A stretch of DNA of 64,000 nucleotides. Origin: Staphylococcus sp. NAM3COL9 (GTDB taxonomy: Bacteria > Bacillota > Bacilli > Staphylococcales > Staphylococcaceae). Made by a program: the position numbers and the translations under genes. Positions 56,050 through 64,000 of this stretch are shown one piece after another. Location of the stretch: contig NZ_LGPC01000016.1 of assembly GCF_001431205.1 (NCBI RefSeq), positions 386,141-450,140 of the forward strand, given 5' to 3'. Position 1 is the stretch's first letter. Each line of letters begins with the position of its first letter. Below the pieces are notes generated by a model. It searched no databases. It saw only the letters and a program-made list of their open reading frames with translations, and was not told where the DNA came from.

Positions 56050-56203
56050 TAAAAAAATACTTCCTCTTCATTTTCAAGAGAAAGTATCTACCTTCCCTCA
56101 TCTTTGAAAGTAAAATTACTTTCTGTGAATTAGCACCATTTCAAAAACGACGGTTGCTGGGCTTCATAGGGCACATCCCTCCACCACTCTAGATAAGAGT
56201 AAA
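56050..56203 (-). promoter_or_regulatory. SAM-I (S-box) riboswitch with terminator, upstream of metQ
   Basis: On the minus strand CTCTTATC pairs with GATGAGGG (56201-56094 region) as helix P1. Between them come AGAGTGGTGGAGGGA, GTGCCC, TATGAAGCCC and AGCAACCG, a nearly textbook S-box core. The aptamer spans about 56094-56203, and 56050-56089 forms a terminator (arms AGATACTTTCTCTT and AAGAGGAAGTATTT) ending in a U-run. SAM binding should stop transcription before metQ. Confidence 0.93.
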
Positions 56204-56495
56204 TCATATGTAATTGATTGTTCTAATCCTAGCATCGCGCTCATGATTAGTCAATGAAATTTTAGAAAATTCTAAAAATTGTTTTTTGAAATTTCGTTCC
56301 ATGTGAAACAATAATCATTTTGATAATTAACTTTATGCTTTGAGGAATTTAAAGAAAGGATAATACCTTAATTTAATATATACATCTATACTAATAATAT
56401 AAAATATATATAAAAGTATGCGTATTAATTTTATGAAGTGGTATATATATATTAGCGATATAGAAACAATACATAATATGGGGAGTTGCATAATA

Positions 56496-57413
56496 ATGAG
56501 AATTTTAGTCTTAGGCGCAGGTGGTATCGGTGGTTACTTTGGTGGCCGCTTAGCTGAAGGTGGTCAAAACGTTACATTTCTAGTACGTTCAAAAAGAAAA
56601 TCATATCTAGAACGAAATGGTCTATCTATTCATAGTGAAAAGGGTGACTATCACTTTAACCCTCAACTTATTACAAAAAAAGACCGTGTGAAACCATTTG
56701 ACGTAGTACTCTTGTCTTCTAAGTCTTATCATTTAGAACATGCCCTTGAAGATTTAACACCATTTGTTAACGGCAATACAGTGATTATTCCATTACTAAA
56801 TGGAATCGCACATCTACCGCAATTACAATCAACTTTCGGTAAAAATAAAATCATGGGTGGTTATTGTGTCATTGAAACGACTTTAAATCCTGTAGGTGAA
56901 ATCGTTCATACAAATTCTTTTGACAAACTCTTTTTTGGTGAATTGAATGGCAACCAAAGTGAACGTGCTGAACAAATTGCTCAAGCTTTTTCAAATACTA
57001 AAGCTGAATTTATTTCAAGTTCAAATATCCAAAAAGGTATGTGGCATAAATATTTAATGATTACTGTACTATCAAGCCTTACTACACTCATGCATGCACC
57101 AATTGGGCCAATTCGTGATAGCGTGGGAGGCGTAGATTTTATTGAGTCACTATACAATGAAGTCGCTTCAATTATGCGTGCACATAGTGCGCCCATTTCA
57201 GATAATATCGTCGATCAATATATGAAATCACTGCCAAAATTATCTTATCACTTTAAGACTTCTATGCAACGAGATATGGAAAAAGGGTTAAATATTGAAG
57301 CAGATCATTTACAAGGTTATTTGTTAAATTTAGCAGCATCATACCAAATAGATGCACCTCTGCTAACTACTGTTTATCAAAACCAAAAAGTATATAAAGA
57401 AATGCTTCAATAA
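56496..57413 (+). CDS. 2-dehydropantoate 2-reductase / ketopantoate reductase family (PanE/ApbA)
   Basis: This 305-residue NADPH-dependent reductase has the N-terminal Rossmann motif MRILVLGAGGIGGYFGGRL and the NGIAHLPQL and GMWHKYLMI segments with the catalytic Lys. The C-terminal helical domain fits ApbA. Family members reduce ketopantoate in pantothenate synthesis, but many relatives have other oxo-acid substrates, so panE is not certain. I chose the start at 56496 (MRIL) because GGGGAG lies 10 bases upstream. An acyl-CoA thioesterase gene follows after 21 bases. Confidence 0.85.
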   Translation: MRILVLGAGGIGGYFGGRLAEGGQNVTFLVRSKRKSYLERNGLSIHSEKGDYHFNPQLITKKDRVKPFDVVLLSSKSYHLEHALEDLTPFVNGNTVIIPLLNGIAHLPQLQSTFGKNKIMGGYCVIETTLNPVGEIVHTNSFDKLFFGELNGNQSERAEQIAQAFSNTKAEFISSSNIQKGMWHKYLMITVLSSLTTLMHAPIGPIRDSVGGVDFIESLYNEVASIMRAHSAPISDNIVDQYMKSLPKLSYHFKTSMQRDMEKGLNIEADHLQGYLLNLAASYQIDAPLLTTVYQNQKVYKEMLQ

Positions 57414-57434
57414 TACATTATTGGAGGTTACATA

Positions 57435-58262
57435 ATGAATTCTAATAAACAAGTACATCCATTTGATAAAGCTACACACCTAACTGAAGAAGCGTCAGGT
57501 GTTTATAGTGGCCACACGTCCGAAAAGTATGCCAATATGATTGGGCCGTTTGGTGGCGTTATTGCATCTACGTTACTTCGCGCTGTTTTAGAACATCCAG
57601 AACGATTAGGAGAACCAGCATCATTAACTATCAACTACGCAGCACCTGTAGCTGATGGTGATTTTAATATTAAAGCAACACCAACGCGAACAAATAGATC
57701 CACTCAGCATTGGTATATAGTGCTTTCTCAAAATGATAAAACTGTTATTACTGGAACGGCTATTACTGCTCAACGACGAGATACTTGGTCTTCTACCGAA
57801 ATAGCGTTCCCTAATGTACCAGCTGCTGAAAAGGTTGAGTTTCCAACAATAGAGGGCGCACCACCTTGGTTACAGAATTATGATATACGAATTATTAAAG
57901 GGGCGCCACTCGCGTTATCACAAATACAATCTAACAATGCCCATGACTCTACGACGCTTCAATGGATACAGGACACCCCAAAGAGAAACCTTGATTTTCT
58001 CTCACTTACTTCAATATGCGACGCATTCTTTCCACGTATTTGGGTGCGCCGTGAAAAAATGGTACCTATTGGAACAGTTTCACTTACCATTTATTTTCAT
58101 GTTGATTCAGAAACACTTAAAACGCACGGCAATAGAGAAGTCTTAGGTCATACACGTGCACTTAGATTCTATGATGGTTTCTTTGATCAAACTGGAGAAA
58201 TATGGAGCTATGACGGAAATTTACTCGCGACGACTAGTCAATTTGTTTATTATAAAGAATAA
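57435..58262 (+). CDS. double-hotdog acyl-CoA thioesterase family protein
   Basis: This 275-residue protein resembles TesB-like double-hotdog thioesterases. Features are the first domain's GPFGGVIASTLLRAVLEHPE and a second domain with LDFLSLTSICDAFFPRIWVRREKMVPIGTVSLTIYFH (catalytic Asp region). GGAGG is 8 bases before the ATG. It is cotranscribed with the PanE-like gene, an unusual pairing that hints at CoA or keto-acyl chemistry. The substrate is unknown. Confidence 0.82.
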   Translation: MNSNKQVHPFDKATHLTEEASGVYSGHTSEKYANMIGPFGGVIASTLLRAVLEHPERLGEPASLTINYAAPVADGDFNIKATPTRTNRSTQHWYIVLSQNDKTVITGTAITAQRRDTWSSTEIAFPNVPAAEKVEFPTIEGAPPWLQNYDIRIIKGAPLALSQIQSNNAHDSTTLQWIQDTPKRNLDFLSLTSICDAFFPRIWVRREKMVPIGTVSLTIYFHVDSETLKTHGNREVLGHTRALRFYDGFFDQTGEIWSYDGNLLATTSQFVYYKE

Positions 58263-58356
58263 TCTGCTTAATTTTCATAATTCATTTCATGTTTTTAACA
58301 TTTAAGGTCAAAGACGTACCAAAGGACGTATCGAACGAAGTTAAATAACTTAATAA

Positions 58357-58396
58357 TTAAAAAAGCCTCAACCATTATTGGTTGAGGCTTTTTTAA
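58357..58396. terminator. bidirectional terminator next to gtaB
   Basis: AAAAAAGCCTCAACCA (58359-58374) pairs with TGGTTGAGGCTTTTTT (58379-58394), a perfect 16-base stem. Confidence 0.9.
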
Positions 58397-58409
58397 AACT
58401 TTATCCATA

Positions 58410-59273
58410 TTACAATTTTAGTGATTTAATAAAATTAATTATATCTTCAGACATTTCTTCATTGTCTAAAGCAAACTGTATTGTAGTTTTAACAAATCCT
58501 GACTTTTCACCTACATCAAAACGATTACCTTCGAAATCGAAAGCATAGACACAATCATCACTATTTAACCGTTCGATCGCATCTGTTAATTGTATTTCTC
58601 CACCTGCACCTATTTCTTGGCTTTCTAAATAATCAAATATATCAGGTGTTAATACGTAGCGTCCCATAATCGCTAAATTTGATGGTGCTGTACCTTTTTC
58701 AGGTTTTTCTACAAATTGTCGAACACCAAATAATCGATTATTTGACTCTAATGGATCCACAATCCCATATCTGTGTGTTTCACTTTCATTCACGGATTGC
58801 ACACCGATGATTGCTTTACCAGTTTTGTCATATTGATTCATTAATTGCTTAATTGCTGGTGTATTTGATTTTACAATATCATCACCCAACAATACCGCAA
58901 AAGGTTCATTTCCAATAAATTGTTTCGCCGACCATATTGCATGACCTAGCCCTTTTTGTTCTTTTTGTCTTACATAGAACATGTTAGCTAAATTACTTGA
59001 ATATTGTACTGCATTTAGTAGGTCTCTTTTGCCCTTAGATTTAAGTATCATTTCAAGTTCATTTTGATTATCAAAATGATCTTCTATTGCTCTTTTATGT
59101 TTACCTGTAACGATAATAATATCTTCTATACCCGCATTCACTGCTTCTTCAACTATATATTGAATCGTAGGTTTATCTAATATTGGCAACATTTCTTTCG
59201 GCATGGCCTTTGTCGCTGGTAAAAATCTTGTACCTAACCCTGCTGCGGGTATAATCGCTTTTTTAATTTGCAT
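58410..59273 (-). CDS. gtaB: UTP--glucose-1-phosphate uridylyltransferase
   Basis: This 287-residue UDP-glucose pyrophosphorylase makes UDP-glucose for glycolipid anchors, wall teichoic acid glucosylation and polysaccharides. The N-terminal [22 protein letters not shown] motif binds nucleotide and metal, and DDI (near 130) is the metal Asp. The C-terminal [20 protein letters not shown] is typical of GalU/GtaB. The gene lies 64 bases after a glycosyltransferase gene on the same strand, so the donor and user are likely cotranscribed. Confidence 0.93.
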   Translation of the reverse strand: MQIKKAIIPAAGLGTRFLPATKAMPKEMLPILDKPTIQYIVEEAVNAGIEDIIIVTGKHKRAIEDHFDNQNELEMILKSKGKRDLLNAVQYSSNLANMFYVRQKEQKGLGHAIWSAKQFIGNEPFAVLLGDDIVKSNTPAIKQLMNQYDKTGKAIIGVQSVNESETHRYGIVDPLESNNRLFGVRQFVEKPEKGTAPSNLAIMGRYVLTPDIFDYLESQEIGAGGEIQLTDAIERLNSDDCVYAFDFEGNRFDVGEKSGFVKTTIQFALDNEEMSEDIINFIKSLKL

Positions 59274-59337
59274 AAATTTTCTCCTCTATCTCTATATACA
59301 CATTTTGCGTTCTATAATTTTAATATTTGTTTAATTT

Positions 59338-60834
59338 CTATTTTCTAAGTTGTTTCAATAATTCAGCATAATTATTAATTGCTGTTTGATGTTTTAATCG
59401 ATTATTATTTCTTACATTGTTAAGTGGTTCATCAACAATTTTCATCATGCTTTTCGCAAAATCTGAAATATTATTAGGTTCGGCTAAATACCCGTTCTGT
59501 CCATTTTCAATTATTTCTCGTGGACCATATTTAACATCATACGCAATGACAGGACATCCAACTGCTATACTTTCCATAATTGTTAATCCAAATCCTTCAA
59601 AACTACTCGTTAATAGAGATGCTCTTGAAGCTTTAAATTCTGCTAATGGATTGGATGTATAGTCATTAATCTCCACGTACTCATTTAAAGCATATTCATT
59701 TATTAAATCTTTAATCATTTTTAATTGTCCTGCTTCATCTTTTCCATATAATACTAATTTACTCGTGTAGCCTGCTTCACGAAATAACTTATATGCTTTA
59801 ATAAGATGATCTAATTGTTTTTGTAACCCAAATCTACCTATATAAATAAATTGATTTTTAAAGTTTGATGGTTCACGGGAAGGCTCTGCAACTTCAATAA
59901 AGTGGGGTATTACAGCAAAATGGTCATCTTCAATAGCGTATGAATTTTGTATATCTATTTTTTGATGGTTCGTCAACACTAAATATTTAGTTACGCGTTC
60001 TGAATTTGTAAGTGCATATTTATATGACTTTTTCATATTATTGCCGTCTAAATGTGAGTTGTGGAACACCAATATATTTTTCGTATGATTTGTTTGTTGT
60101 AGTAATGCCCCATCTAGAAGTCTCGCGTCATTAAAAACAATATCTCCATCTTTAAAACGATTTTGGAAATAATACTGAAAAAGCTGTTTTTCATTTTCAA
60201 ATGCTTTAAAATGTTTCCCTTCTTTATATAATTGAACTAACAAAAGTGTTGTGTTCTCATCATCAGCAAAAAACTTTTCACAATATTTATTACCTTCTCT
60301 GTCATAGAACTTTTCGCTTATTTTTCCATAATTTTTTGTAGAAAAATAAACTTTTTTATGCAATTCCCCATAAGTATTATATTGATGTCTTTCAACTCTT
60401 TTTTTACAATATGGTGTCATAAAATCTTCGAATTCTAAAATATCACTTCCTGGTCTGAATTTCCTGTATAAAAAATATGTATCACCGTCATAATAACGGA
60501 CAACATCCCTATTATTTTTTCGTATTTCACTTGTTAGACCTTCAATATCCCGTTTAACCTCATGATATTCAATTTTGTCACTATTAGAGTATGGATTATA
60601 TAATAACTTAAAATCAGAAAGCCAATCATAAATATTTTCCACTCTGATTTGAGCATTTAATTTATTATTTTCCACAAATGATTTAATAACATCATAATAA
60701 TTAGGATTATAATTTGTCGTTAATATTGTGTTTATTTCATTTAAATCATCATGCATTAATTGAATTCTATTTAATAACGCTTTCGTTCTTCCACCATGAA
60801 CTAGTGGCAATGTTGATGTAATTGTATACAACAT
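59338..60834 (-). CDS. GT4 glycosyltransferase, TarM/TagE-like wall-teichoic-acid glycosyltransferase candidate
   Basis: This 498-residue enzyme has a GT-B fold. The N-terminal half has a beta-rich insert (about 100-230) like the TarM/Gtf DUF1975 domain. The C-terminal half has the glycosyltransferase group 1 motif FIYIGRFGLQKQLDHLIKAYK near 330, and EGFGLTIMESIAVGCPVIAYDVKYGP (E-x7-E type site) near 412. TarM and TagE attach GlcNAc or glucose to teichoic acid. Its link with gtaB favours UDP-glucose as donor. The acceptor is unknown. Confidence 0.8.
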   Translation of the reverse strand: MLYTITSTLPLVHGGRTKALLNRIQLMHDDLNEINTILTTNYNPNYYDVIKSFVENNKLNAQIRVENIYDWLSDFKLLYNPYSNSDKIEYHEVKRDIEGLTSEIRKNNRDVVRYYDGDTYFLYRKFRPGSDILEFEDFMTPYCKKRVERHQYNTYGELHKKVYFSTKNYGKISEKFYDREGNKYCEKFFADDENTTLLLVQLYKEGKHFKAFENEKQLFQYYFQNRFKDGDIVFNDARLLDGALLQQTNHTKNILVFHNSHLDGNNMKKSYKYALTNSERVTKYLVLTNHQKIDIQNSYAIEDDHFAVIPHFIEVAEPSREPSNFKNQFIYIGRFGLQKQLDHLIKAYKLFREAGYTSKLVLYGKDEAGQLKMIKDLINEYALNEYVEINDYTSNPLAEFKASRASLLTSSFEGFGLTIMESIAVGCPVIAYDVKYGPREIIENGQNGYLAEPNNISDFAKSMMKIVDEPLNNVRNNNRLKHQTAINNYAELLKQLRK

Positions 60835-61034
60835 TTATAACATTCCTCCGATATCTTCACTTACAATATCGACATTGTACCATATAAAACATATTATTTT
60901 ATAACATTATTTAATTTCATTTGGCAATTCAATATAGCATGAAATTATATTGAATTCTAACAAAATTATCAAATTTCGTTAAGGATTAAATTAAAACAAT
61001 ACGGGAAGATAGTTATTAAGAAGGTGAAATAATA

Positions 61035-61388
61035 GTGGATAGAGAAGTAGTTTTTAATTTTGTAAATCGTAAGTATGATGTGAAACCAGATTATCCTTGG
61101 AATACTTATTCAAATTTCGCAGCTTTAAGACATAAATCTAACCAAAAATGGTTTGCTTTAGTGATGAATATTACTGAAGATAAATTAGGATTAAATGGGT
61201 CTGATGAAATAGATATATTAAATTTAAAAATCAGACAAGAATTCATTGGTCCTTTAAGAAAAAAAGAAGGCTTTTACAAAGCCTATCACATGGATAAATC
61301 CAATTGGATAAGTATCAATCTAAATGAGATTAACTCTATAAATCATATTAAAGATTTAATAGCAGAAAGTTATGAACTAACAAATTAA
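61035..61388 (+). CDS. MmcQ/YjbR family DNA-binding protein
   Basis: This 117-residue protein of the MmcQ/YjbR family has the KYDVKPDYPWN..YSNFAALRHKSNQKWFALVMNI core and the KEGFYKAYHMDKSNWISINL segment. The family has a CyaY-like fold; the DNA-binding label comes from few members. A GTG start at 61035 follows AAGGTG by 8 bases. The gene stands alone between two minus-strand clusters. Confidence 0.9.
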   Translation: MDREVVFNFVNRKYDVKPDYPWNTYSNFAALRHKSNQKWFALVMNITEDKLGLNGSDEIDILNLKIRQEFIGPLRKKEGFYKAYHMDKSNWISINLNEINSINHIKDLIAESYELTN

Positions 61389-61441
61389 ATTTGTACAGTT
61401 TCATTGATCATTTTTAATAAGACTTCATACTAATTCAACAT

Positions 61442-61496
61442 AAAAAAACAGGTGAGCATCCTTAATTTATAAGATGCTCACCTGTTTTATTTTAAT
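61442..61496. terminator. bidirectional terminator between MmcQ-like and ulaA genes
   Basis: AAAACAGGTGAGCATCCTT pairs with AAGATGCTCACCTGTTTTA around a short loop (one mismatch). Confidence 0.88.
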
Positions 61497-61504
61497 ATTT
61501 AATT

Positions 61505-62863
61505 TTACTCTTCTTTTGCTTCTTTTTGATTCGTACGTTTTTGTAGTAAAATTGCTGTCGCTGCTAAGATTAAGACTAAAACGGCGATACCGATAAGTCC
61601 AAGGTATTTAGCTATATTACCAAATACGATACCTACGACTAAGAAATCTGTATCTGAGAATGTCGTTGCTGCGCCACCAAGTTCTCCTAGGAATGGTAAG
61701 AACAGTAGTGGTAAGAATGTAATTAACAAACCGTTTAATGCTGAGCCAGCTACTGCGCCTCTAATACCACCACGTGCGTTACCAAATACGCCAGCTGTCG
61801 CCCCAAGGAAAAAGTGAGCTACTACACCTGGAAGAATAACTACACCACCAAATAAGAATAAGACGAACATGCCTAAGACCCCAACAATAAAGCTGACAAA
61901 AAAGCCAATTAATACAGCATTTTGTGCATAAGGGAAGACTATAGGACAGTCTAATGCTGGTTTTGTATTAGGTACTAATTTTTCAGAGATACCTTTAAAC
62001 GCTGGTACGATTTCAGCTAATATTAAACGTACCCCTGTTAATATAATAAACACACCCGCTGCAAAAGTAACCCCTTGAATCAGTGAAAACACAATAAAGT
62101 TTTGACCATCACTAATTTCTGTATGTACGAAGGTTGGACCCGCAAATAATGCTGCCACAAAATATAGTAATGTCATTGTTAATGAAATACTAATTGTACT
62201 TTCTCTTAAAAAGCTTAAGCCTTTAGGAAAATTAATTTCTTCAGTTGATTTAGATTTTCCTTTAAATAACTTTCCAACCTCCCCAGCTGCCCAATAACTG
62301 ATAGTACCAAAATGACCTAAAGCGACTTGGTTAGTTCCAGTTATTTTCTTCATCGTTGGTTGTGCTAACGCTGGCAACATAGCCATAATCAGACCTAAAA
62401 TGATAGATCCCGTGATTACTGTCAATGTCCCAGTAATATTACCTACTGACAATAATATGGCTAAAAAGGCTGCCATATAAAATGTATGATGCCCTGTTAA
62501 AAAGATATATTTCAAATTCGTAATACGTGCGATAATGATATTAACAATCATCCCAAATACCATAATTAATGCTGCTGTTGTTCCATACTGTTCTAAAGCA
62601 ATGGAAATAATCGCTTCATTATTAGGTACGACACCTTGCACACCAAAAGCATGTTGGAATATTTTTCCAAATGGTTCTAATGATTGTGTTACAACATTCG
62701 CCCCTGCACTTAACACTAAAAATCCAAGTATTGTTTTAATCGTACCGGATGTGATGTCAGTGGCTGATTTTTTCTGCATAATTAGACCTATTAATGCGAT
62801 TAAAGCAACTAATATAGCAGGTTGACTCAAAATATCAACGATAAAATCTAGTATAGGTTTCAT
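61505..62863 (-). CDS. ulaA: PTS ascorbate transporter EIIC (UlaA/SgaT)
   Basis: This 452-residue membrane protein has 10-11 helices and the UlaA plan. It starts ILDFIVDILSQPAILVALIALIGLI, has PTMKKITGTNQVALGHFG mid-protein and the LPGVVAHFFLGATAGVFGNARGG loop. It transports L-ascorbate (or a similar acid sugar) and phosphorylates it with UlaB. The gene ends a ulaC-ulaB-ulaA run on the minus strand and has a strong site GGGGG before the ATG. Confidence 0.92.
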   Translation of the reverse strand: MKPILDFIVDILSQPAILVALIALIGLIMQKKSATDITSGTIKTILGFLVLSAGANVVTQSLEPFGKIFQHAFGVQGVVPNNEAIISIALEQYGTTAALIMVFGMIVNIIIARITNLKYIFLTGHHTFYMAAFLAILLSVGNITGTLTVITGSIILGLIMAMLPALAQPTMKKITGTNQVALGHFGTISYWAAGEVGKLFKGKSKSTEEINFPKGLSFLRESTISISLTMTLLYFVAALFAGPTFVHTEISDGQNFIVFSLIQGVTFAAGVFIILTGVRLILAEIVPAFKGISEKLVPNTKPALDCPIVFPYAQNAVLIGFFVSFIVGVLGMFVLFLFGGVVILPGVVAHFFLGATAGVFGNARGGIRGAVAGSALNGLLITFLPLLFLPFLGELGGAATTFSDTDFLVVGIVFGNIAKYLGLIGIAVLVLILAATAILLQKRTNQKEAKEE

Positions 62864-62886
62864 AACATTGCCCCCTTACTTATAAT

Positions 62887-63171
62887 TTATAAAATGTTCA
62901 AATCACTCAATCTCTCATTCAATTTATTTTGTAACTCTTCCTTATCTAAAATATTATCTAAAACAATAACGTCTCCTAAATGCTTTGTATTTTCTTCTAA
63001 ATCTCTACCGCAAATAAATAAATCTGCCATATCAGGACTCGCAGACATGACATCACTGTGTTCAACTTTAACGTCTGATGGTGCATTTAAATTTTTCAAA
63101 GATTCCTGTGCATTCATTTCCACCATAAAGCTACTTCCTAAACCGTGACCACATACAACTAAAATTTTCAT
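62887..63171 (-). CDS. ulaB: PTS ascorbate-type EIIB (UlaB)
   Basis: This 94-residue EIIB domain has the phospho-Cys in VVCGHGLGSSFMVEM near residue 7. I chose the start at 63171 (MKILVV) because GGAGA is 9 bases upstream; in-frame Met codons at 63180 and 63177 are nearer. The longer form would overlap the ulaC stop by four bases (63177-63180), while the chosen start leaves no overlap. Confidence 0.9.
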   Translation of the reverse strand: MKILVVCGHGLGSSFMVEMNAQESLKNLNAPSDVKVEHSDVMSASPDMADLFICGRDLEENTKHLGDVIVLDNILDKEELQNKLNERLSDLNIL

Positions 63172-63176
63172 TTTCA

Positions 63177-63617
63177 TCATTCTCCTTTAAATATACTTAT
63201 TATTTCATCAATTTCTGTTGCTACTAATAATTTATTAACTGTATTCGAATCTCCTAAGATGGTTGCTAAATTCCTTAAAATTTCTAAATGTCCTTCGTTA
63301 TCAACAGCGCTTAATACAAACACGAGAGAAGCATGATGTCCGTTCTCAGAAAAGTTAATATGCTGATTCAACTTCAATAAACTTAATCCTATTTTTTTAA
63401 CATCATCACTCGGTCTAGCATGCGCTATTGCGATTTCAGGCGCTATTACAATATAAGGTCCTAATTCTTCTACGCTATAAATCATCTTTTCAATGTATTG
63501 TTGTTTAAAGTACCCTTGTTCTAGCAGAGGTTTAGATGCAACACTGATTGCATCTTTCCAATCATCCACTCGATCTCGTATCTGTACTTTATCCGATGAT
63601 AAAATTTCCAGACTCAT
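63177..63617 (-). CDS. ulaC: PTS EIIA component (UlaC-like)
   Basis: This 146-residue EIIA of the Fru/Ntr/Mtl type has the phospho-His in EIAIAHARPSDDV and an N-terminal helix. It passes phosphate from HPr to UlaB. The start at 63617 follows GGGGG. It lies between the truncated regulator gene and ulaB. Confidence 0.9.
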   Translation of the reverse strand: MSLEILSSDKVQIRDRVDDWKDAISVASKPLLEQGYFKQQYIEKMIYSVEELGPYIVIAPEIAIAHARPSDDVKKIGLSLLKLNQHINFSENGHHASLVFVLSAVDNEGHLEILRNLATILGDSNTVNKLLVATEIDEIISIFKGE

Positions 63618-63631
63618 TTTTATCCCCCTTT

Positions 63632-64000
63632 TTAATGTTGACTTACATCACGAATACATGACATGATACCTGCTATATTTCCAGAAAACAGTGTTGCTCT
63701 CGTTGCTTCATCCATGATTAGCTCGCTAAATTGTCGCAAAGCATTTAAATGTATCTGCGGCTGTTCCGTAGCTAATGTAATAATGATATGCACTGGATCA
63801 TATTGATGATGACTAAAGGTCACACCCGTTTTAAAATGAACTAAACTGAAACCTACAGGTTGTTTAACATGCTTATGATTAGCATGAATCAATGCAATAT
63901 GAGGACTAATCACCATATATGGTCCAAATGCATCTAATTGCTCAATAATGTCAACAGCATAGGCCTCATCTACGATTTGGTCATTTACAAGCGGTAATAC
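63632..64000 (-). CDS. C-terminal EIIA domain of a BglG-family PRD regulator (partial)
   Basis: The frame is open through the window edge at 64000. The 122 visible residues are an EIIA-Mtl/Fru-like domain (VDIIEQLDAFGPYMVISPHIALIHA, phospho-His in the last His). In staphylococcal ula clusters a BglG-type regulator with a C-terminal EIIA sits here, so the rest is expected beyond the window. It probably controls ulaCBA. Confidence 0.82.
   Translation of the reverse strand, partial: VLPLVNDQIVDEAYAVDIIEQLDAFGPYMVISPHIALIHANHKHVKQPVGFSLVHFKTGVTFSHHQYDPVHIIITLATEQPQIHLNALRQFSELIMDEATRATLFSGNIAGIMSCIRDVSQH

Noticed and set aside
56261..56285. CodY box upstream of the metQ riboswitch
   Set aside because: The AT palindrome there has at least three mismatches to the consensus on either strand.
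1..64000. phage, transposon, CRISPR or defence island
   Set aside because: I saw no integrase, transposase, repeat-spacer array, restriction or toxin-antitoxin genes; the genes are ordinary chromosomal ones and the flanks show no att-like direct repeats.

Overview
This window is chromosomal DNA of a Staphylococcus, most likely from the novobiocin-resistant S. saprophyticus / S. xylosus / S. equorum group. The evidence is low GC content, strong AGGAGG-type ribosome binding sites, and many proteins that read as staphylococcal orthologues (SceD, FhuD2-type siderophore receptor, NikABCDE, V8-type glutamyl endopeptidase, split ThrE, VraDE-like ABC exporter). A further clue is a urease alpha subunit with Thr in place of the usual active-site-flap Cys, a trait reported for S. 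xylosus urease. No insertion sequence, prophage, CRISPR array, tRNA or rRNA gene was seen. The window looks like core or species-group genome, not a mobile island.

Layout. 1-6 kb: end of a membrane transporter gene, a small secreted/membrane protein, a stress-type short-chain dehydrogenase with a SigB-like promoter, a two-gene peptide-resistance ABC exporter and a SulP anion transporter. 6-9 kb: copA-copZ copper efflux behind a promoter with an embedded CsoR-type operator. 8.9-11.3 kb: a SAM-I riboswitch leading into an aminotransferase and a D-2-hydroxyacid dehydrogenase. 11.4-28 kb: sceD, a PTS IIC-like protein, a degenerate QueD-like protein, DUF488 plus an AlkA-type glycosylase, an M23 peptidase, an amino acid permease with a nucleoside hydrolase, an EmrE/EamA-type transporter with a TetR regulator, a V8-type protease, an LLM flavoprotein overlapping a DUF896 gene, fructosamine kinase, pyrD, a universal stress protein, a HAD phosphatase, a VOC protein and a MarR regulator.

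28-40.3 kb is a metal and urea block: FhuD2-type lipoprotein, nikEDCBA (nickel import, minus strand), a urea transporter (minus), and divergently the full ureABCEFGD operon. Urea import, nickel import, apoenzyme and metallochaperones thus sit side by side. 40.5-47 kb: small membrane protein, YkvI-like transporter, thioesterase, mccA-mccB (reverse transsulfuration) and metY. 46.8-54 kb: split ThrE exporter, a ROK sugar kinase, and a manR-manP-manA mannose PTS operon with two candidate cre sites. 54-58.3 kb: an L-2-hydroxyacid (HicDH-like) dehydrogenase downstream of an orphan metQ controlled by a second SAM-I riboswitch, then a PanE-like reductase and an acyl-CoA thioesterase. 58.4-61.4 kb: gtaB with a TarM/TagE-like glucosyl/GlcNAc-transferase, and an MmcQ/YjbR protein. 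61.5-64 kb: ulaABC-type ascorbate PTS genes and the truncated end of a PRD/EIIA regulator.

The most interesting pattern is metabolic. Both SAM-I riboswitches in the window sit upstream of a 2-hydroxyacid dehydrogenase, one D-specific type (with an aminotransferase) and one L-HicDH type (with a MetQ lipoprotein). This suggests, as inference only, a route that interconverts methionine, its 2-oxo acid and its D/L 2-hydroxy analogues under SAM control.
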